DNA of 64,000 bases from Oceaniglobus trochenteri (GTDB lineage: Bacteria > Pseudomonadota > Alphaproteobacteria > Rhodobacterales > Rhodobacteraceae), in assembly GCF_020529025.1 (NCBI RefSeq), contig NZ_JACNMM010000016.1, positions 1 to 64,000 of the forward strand, written 5' to 3'. Positions within the stretch are counted from its first letter, which is position 1, and the number at the start of each line of letters is the position of its first letter. This document shows positions 61,879 to 64,000 of the stretch, one piece after another. The position numbers were made by a program, and so were the translations under genes. The notes under the pieces were generated by a model. The model was not told the origin of the DNA and made no database searches. It saw nothing but the letters and a program-made list of their open reading frames with translations.

Positions 61879-62618
61879 CAGAGTTTCTCCAGCGCGCGGT
61901 CAAGCCAGCCCAGGAACCCCGAGGGCGTCTCGGCCACGGGTTGCAGGAAGGGGGCAAGCACGTCGATGTCTTCGTCGCGGGGGCGGGGGGGCAGGTACTT
62001 GTTCACCGGTTTCGTCCCCTGTTCGGGCATCAGATCGAAGCCGCCGCGTTCTGCCACAAGGCGGCTGACATCGCTGTCGGGGTCGGCCAGGTCGCCGAAG
62101 TGGCGCGCGCCGGCCGGACAGGTGCGCACGCAGGCGGGCTGGCGGTCTTCCTCGGGCAGGTTCTCGTTATAGATCCGGTCGACGCAGAGGGTGCATTTCT
62201 TCATCACCTGTTCGACCGGGTCCATTTCCCGCGCGCCGTAGGGGCAGGCCCAGGCGCAAAGCCCGCAACCGATGCAGTCGGACTCGTTCACCAGGACGAT
62301 CCCGTCTTCCACCCGCTTGTAGCTGGCGCCGGTGGGGCAGACGGTGACGCAGGGGGCATCGTCGCAATGCAGGCAGGATTTCGGGAAATGCACCGTTTGG
62401 GCGGGGCCGCTTTCGGGCTGCACCTCGAAGGAATGGACGCGGTTCAGGAAGCTGCCCACGGGTTCGGCACCATAGGCATCCTTGTCGGCCAGGGGCGCGC
62501 CGTAGTTTTCGGTGTTCCAGCCCTTGCAGGCGGTGACGCAGGCATGACAGCCGACGCAGGTGTCAAGGTCGATCACCAGGCCCAGCTTGCGTTGCGTGGA
62601 TGCGGGAAGCTCGGTCAT
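61878..62618 (-). CDS. soeB: Sulfite dehydrogenase iron-sulfur subunit SoeB
   Basis: The 246-aa ferredoxin-type subunit carries four 4Fe-4S clusters: CVGCHACVTACKGWN (first Cys at about 20), CLHCDDAPCVTVCPTGA, CIGCGLCAWACPYGA, and CTLC with a later ACVRTCPAGA. It links the molybdenum subunit to the anchor. SoeABC oxidises sulfite on the cytoplasmic side; the lack of a signal peptide agrees. ATG 62618 (MTELPAST). Confidence 0.88.
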   Translation of the reverse strand: MTELPASTQRKLGLVIDLDTCVGCHACVTACKGWNTENYGAPLADKDAYGAEPVGSFLNRVHSFEVQPESGPAQTVHFPKSCLHCDDAPCVTVCPTGASYKRVEDGIVLVNESDCIGCGLCAWACPYGAREMDPVEQVMKKCTLCVDRIYNENLPEEDRQPACVRTCPAGARHFGDLADPDSDVSRLVAERGGFDLMPEQGTKPVNKYLPPRPRDEDIDVLAPFLQPVAETPSGFLGWLDRALEKL

Positions 62619-62634
62619 GGGTTCAGCCCCCTGT

Positions 62635-62663
62635 CTTCTTCTTTGCAAAAATACTCAAATTCC
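62635..62663 (-). repeat. Dispersed repeat, copy 4, between soeA and soeB
   Basis: On the minus strand it reads GAGTATTTTTGCAAAGAAGA, in the 58-bp gap of an operon. It shares GAGTATTT and CAAAGAAGA with the copy at 56467-56487. Confidence 0.6.
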
Positions 62664-62676
62664 ACAATGGCCCCCA

Positions 62677-64000
62677 TCACGACCCGACCTTCCGGGTCAC
62701 GTTGGCCGGCGCCGGGGGCACCGGCGACGCCTGCGCCGGGATGTCGGGATAGCTGCGGCTGGGGGCGCGCACCTTCTCGATCCTGACGCGCAGGTCGAAC
62801 CAGGCGGCCTGGCCGGTCACCGGGTCGGAGTTGGACCAGCGCAGCCCGTCGCCCTTGGGGGGCAGCAGCTCGTGGATCAGGTGGTTCAGAAGGAACCCCT
62901 TCTTCGCCTCGGGGGCGTCGTCGTCCAGCGCCCAGGCGCCCTTGCGCTTGCCTATGGCGTTCCAGGTCCAGACGGTATTTTCGTTCAGCGCCGCCATCAG
63001 TGCCACGGGCACGGTGATTTCGCCATGCATCGAACTGACGCGCGCCCAGTCGCCGTCGCGGAACTTCTGTTCTTCCCATATCTTCGTCGGAACATAGAGC
63101 GGATTGTGCCCGTGGATCTGGCGCAGCCAGGCGTTCTGTCCGCCCCAGGAGTGATACATGGCCATGGGCCGCTGGGTCAGGGCATGGACCGGGTACTCCA
63201 CCGGGTCGGCATGGCCATCCTCAAGCGGGGGATACCAGATCGGCAGCGGGGTGAGGGTGGCCTTGATGCGTTCGCGCAGGTGGTCGGGGGGCTGGCGGGT
63301 GCCGTGGCCTTCGGCGGCCAGCTGGAACCGACGCAGGGGTTCGGACCAGAGCGAGAAGATATAGGGCGCGGGCTTGTCAAAAAGGCCGATCTTTACCGCC
63401 CAGTCCTGGTAGGCGCGGTTCCAAGGCTTGTAATACAGTCCTTCTTCGGGGATATGCCCGATCCAGAATCCGCCGTGTTTGATGTATTCGTCGATCTGCG
63501 CGCCGTTCGGGTGGCCCCGGCCGTGTTGCATGGTGGTCTCGGCTGCGCCATCGCCCACCCGCCAACCCGCCAGGGGGCCGACACCGGGGCGGCGTTCGTG
63601 GTTCACGATGTAGTCGGCGTAATCCTTGAACTTCTGTTCGCCCGTGTCGGTGACGAAGCCGGGCAGGTTCAGCCGCGCGCCCAGGTCGATCAGCGCCGAC
63701 TGGAAGCCCTTCACGTTGCGGTCGGGTTCGACCACGGGCCAGCGGATGGCATCGGCGGCGGCATCGGCCTCGCAAATGGGACGGTCAAGCAGCGAGATGC
63801 AGTCGTGGCGTTCAAGATAGGTGGTATCGGGAAGGATGAGGTCGGCATAGGCGACCATTTCCGACGAATAGGCATCGGAATAGATGATGTGCGGGATGAC
63901 ATATTCGCCGGTGTCGTCCTTGTCGGTCAGCATCTTCATGACGCCCGAGGTGTTCATCGACGAATTCCAGGCCATGTTGGCCATGTACATGAACAACGTG
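62677..64000 (-). CDS. soeA: Sulfite dehydrogenase molybdopterin subunit SoeA (C-terminal part, cut by window edge)
   Basis: About 441 residues of a DMSO-reductase-family molybdoenzyme: NMAWNSSMNTSGVMKML, YADLILPDTTYLERHDCISL, LLDRPICEADAAADAIRWPV, and the molydop-binding C-terminal domain with HALTQRPMAMYHSWGGQNAW and GDWARVSSMHGEITVPVALM. The N-terminal half with the 4Fe-4S and Mo-ligand regions lies beyond base 64000. Order soeA-soeB-soeC matches the SoeABC locus of sulfur-oxidising alphaproteobacteria; polysulfide or thiosulfate reductase homology is the main alternative. Confidence 0.85.
   Translation of the reverse strand, partial: TLFMYMANMAWNSSMNTSGVMKMLTDKDDTGEYVIPHIIYSDAYSSEMVAYADLILPDTTYLERHDCISLLDRPICEADAAADAIRWPVVEPDRNVKGFQSALIDLGARLNLPGFVTDTGEQKFKDYADYIVNHERRPGVGPLAGWRVGDGAAETTMQHGRGHPNGAQIDEYIKHGGFWIGHIPEEGLYYKPWNRAYQDWAVKIGLFDKPAPYIFSLWSEPLRRFQLAAEGHGTRQPPDHLRERIKATLTPLPIWYPPLEDGHADPVEYPVHALTQRPMAMYHSWGGQNAWLRQIHGHNPLYVPTKIWEEQKFRDGDWARVSSMHGEITVPVALMAALNENTVWTWNAIGKRKGAWALDDDAPEAKKGFLLNHLIHELLPPKGDGLRWSNSDPVTGQAAWFDLRVRIEKVRAPSRSYPDIPAQASPVPPAPANVTRKVGS

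Overview
The window looks like a chromosomal segment of a halotolerant, probably marine, member of the Rhodobacteraceae (Alphaproteobacteria). Grounds: high GC; an F0 ATP synthase operon (atpI-B-E-b'-b) with the b/b' pair and no F1 genes beside it; an ectABC-ask compatible-solute operon with a MarR regulator; a SoeABC-type sulfite dehydrogenase; a short zf-CHCC protein; and intergenic repeats with a (GA)TATTT...CAAAGA core. No rRNA, tRNA or CRISPR array was seen.

Layout. 1-2.7 kb is a graveyard of horizontally acquired DNA: a tniQ remnant, a type I restriction locus truncated at both ends (3' end of hsdM, hsdS without its C-terminus), and IS3 and ISL3 transposase fragments. 2.8-7.4 kb is the ectoine module: divergent marR, then ectA-ectB-ectC-ask, ended by a strong terminator. 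7.5-9.4 kb holds a LysR regulator and a secreted protein with an internal repeat. 9.7-15.4 kb is a translation block: ffh, two tandem GNAT acetyltransferases, chorismate mutase, rpsP, rimM, a 53-aa membrane protein, trmD, rplS, rpmE. 15.4-18.3 kb has an AGE-family sugar isomerase with a tiny GMC-oxidoreductase relic, an OmpA-like protein, a 22-aa membrane peptide and an ArsR regulator. 18.5-21.1 kb is the F0 operon. 21.2-29.4 kb carries housekeeping and envelope genes: GntR regulator, OmpA-like lipoprotein, AraC/MGMT DNA-repair fusion, nth, PfkB kinase, a proline-rich GYF_2 protein, sulfotransferase, GT14-type glycosyltransferase and a HIT protein.

29.6-32.0 kb is a second mobile patch: an intact IS110-type transposase gene and a broken IS5-type one. 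Next to it lies a copper-handling cluster (CopC-CopD fusion, YcnI/DUF1775, a DUF2946-like protein). 35.3-38.2 kb has a divergent ArsR / SRPBCC-VOC pair and a sugar isomerase-phosphodiesterase pair. 38.3-43.8 kb is a five-gene peptide-type ABC importer. polA follows at 44.4-47.2 kb.

47.3-60.9 kb is a large galactoside utilisation locus. A minus-strand operon encodes a sugar-binding protein, two permeases, GH36 alpha-galactosidase, an SDR (probable galactose dehydrogenase), dgoK, dgoA, an SMP-30 lactonase, GH42 beta-galactosidase and galM. A divergent IclR regulator and the transporter ATPase complete it. Together they import alpha- and beta-galactosides, hydrolyse them, and degrade galactose by the De Ley-Doudoroff route, but galactonate dehydratase is not in the cluster. 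61-64 kb is soeCBA, with soeA running off the window.

I found no clearly new multi-gene system. The most unusual items are a palindromic G+C-rich element sitting in frame inside the GH36 gene, the 52-codon internally deleted GMC oxidoreductase, several well-formed candidate operators, and a dispersed repeat family that also lies inside operons.
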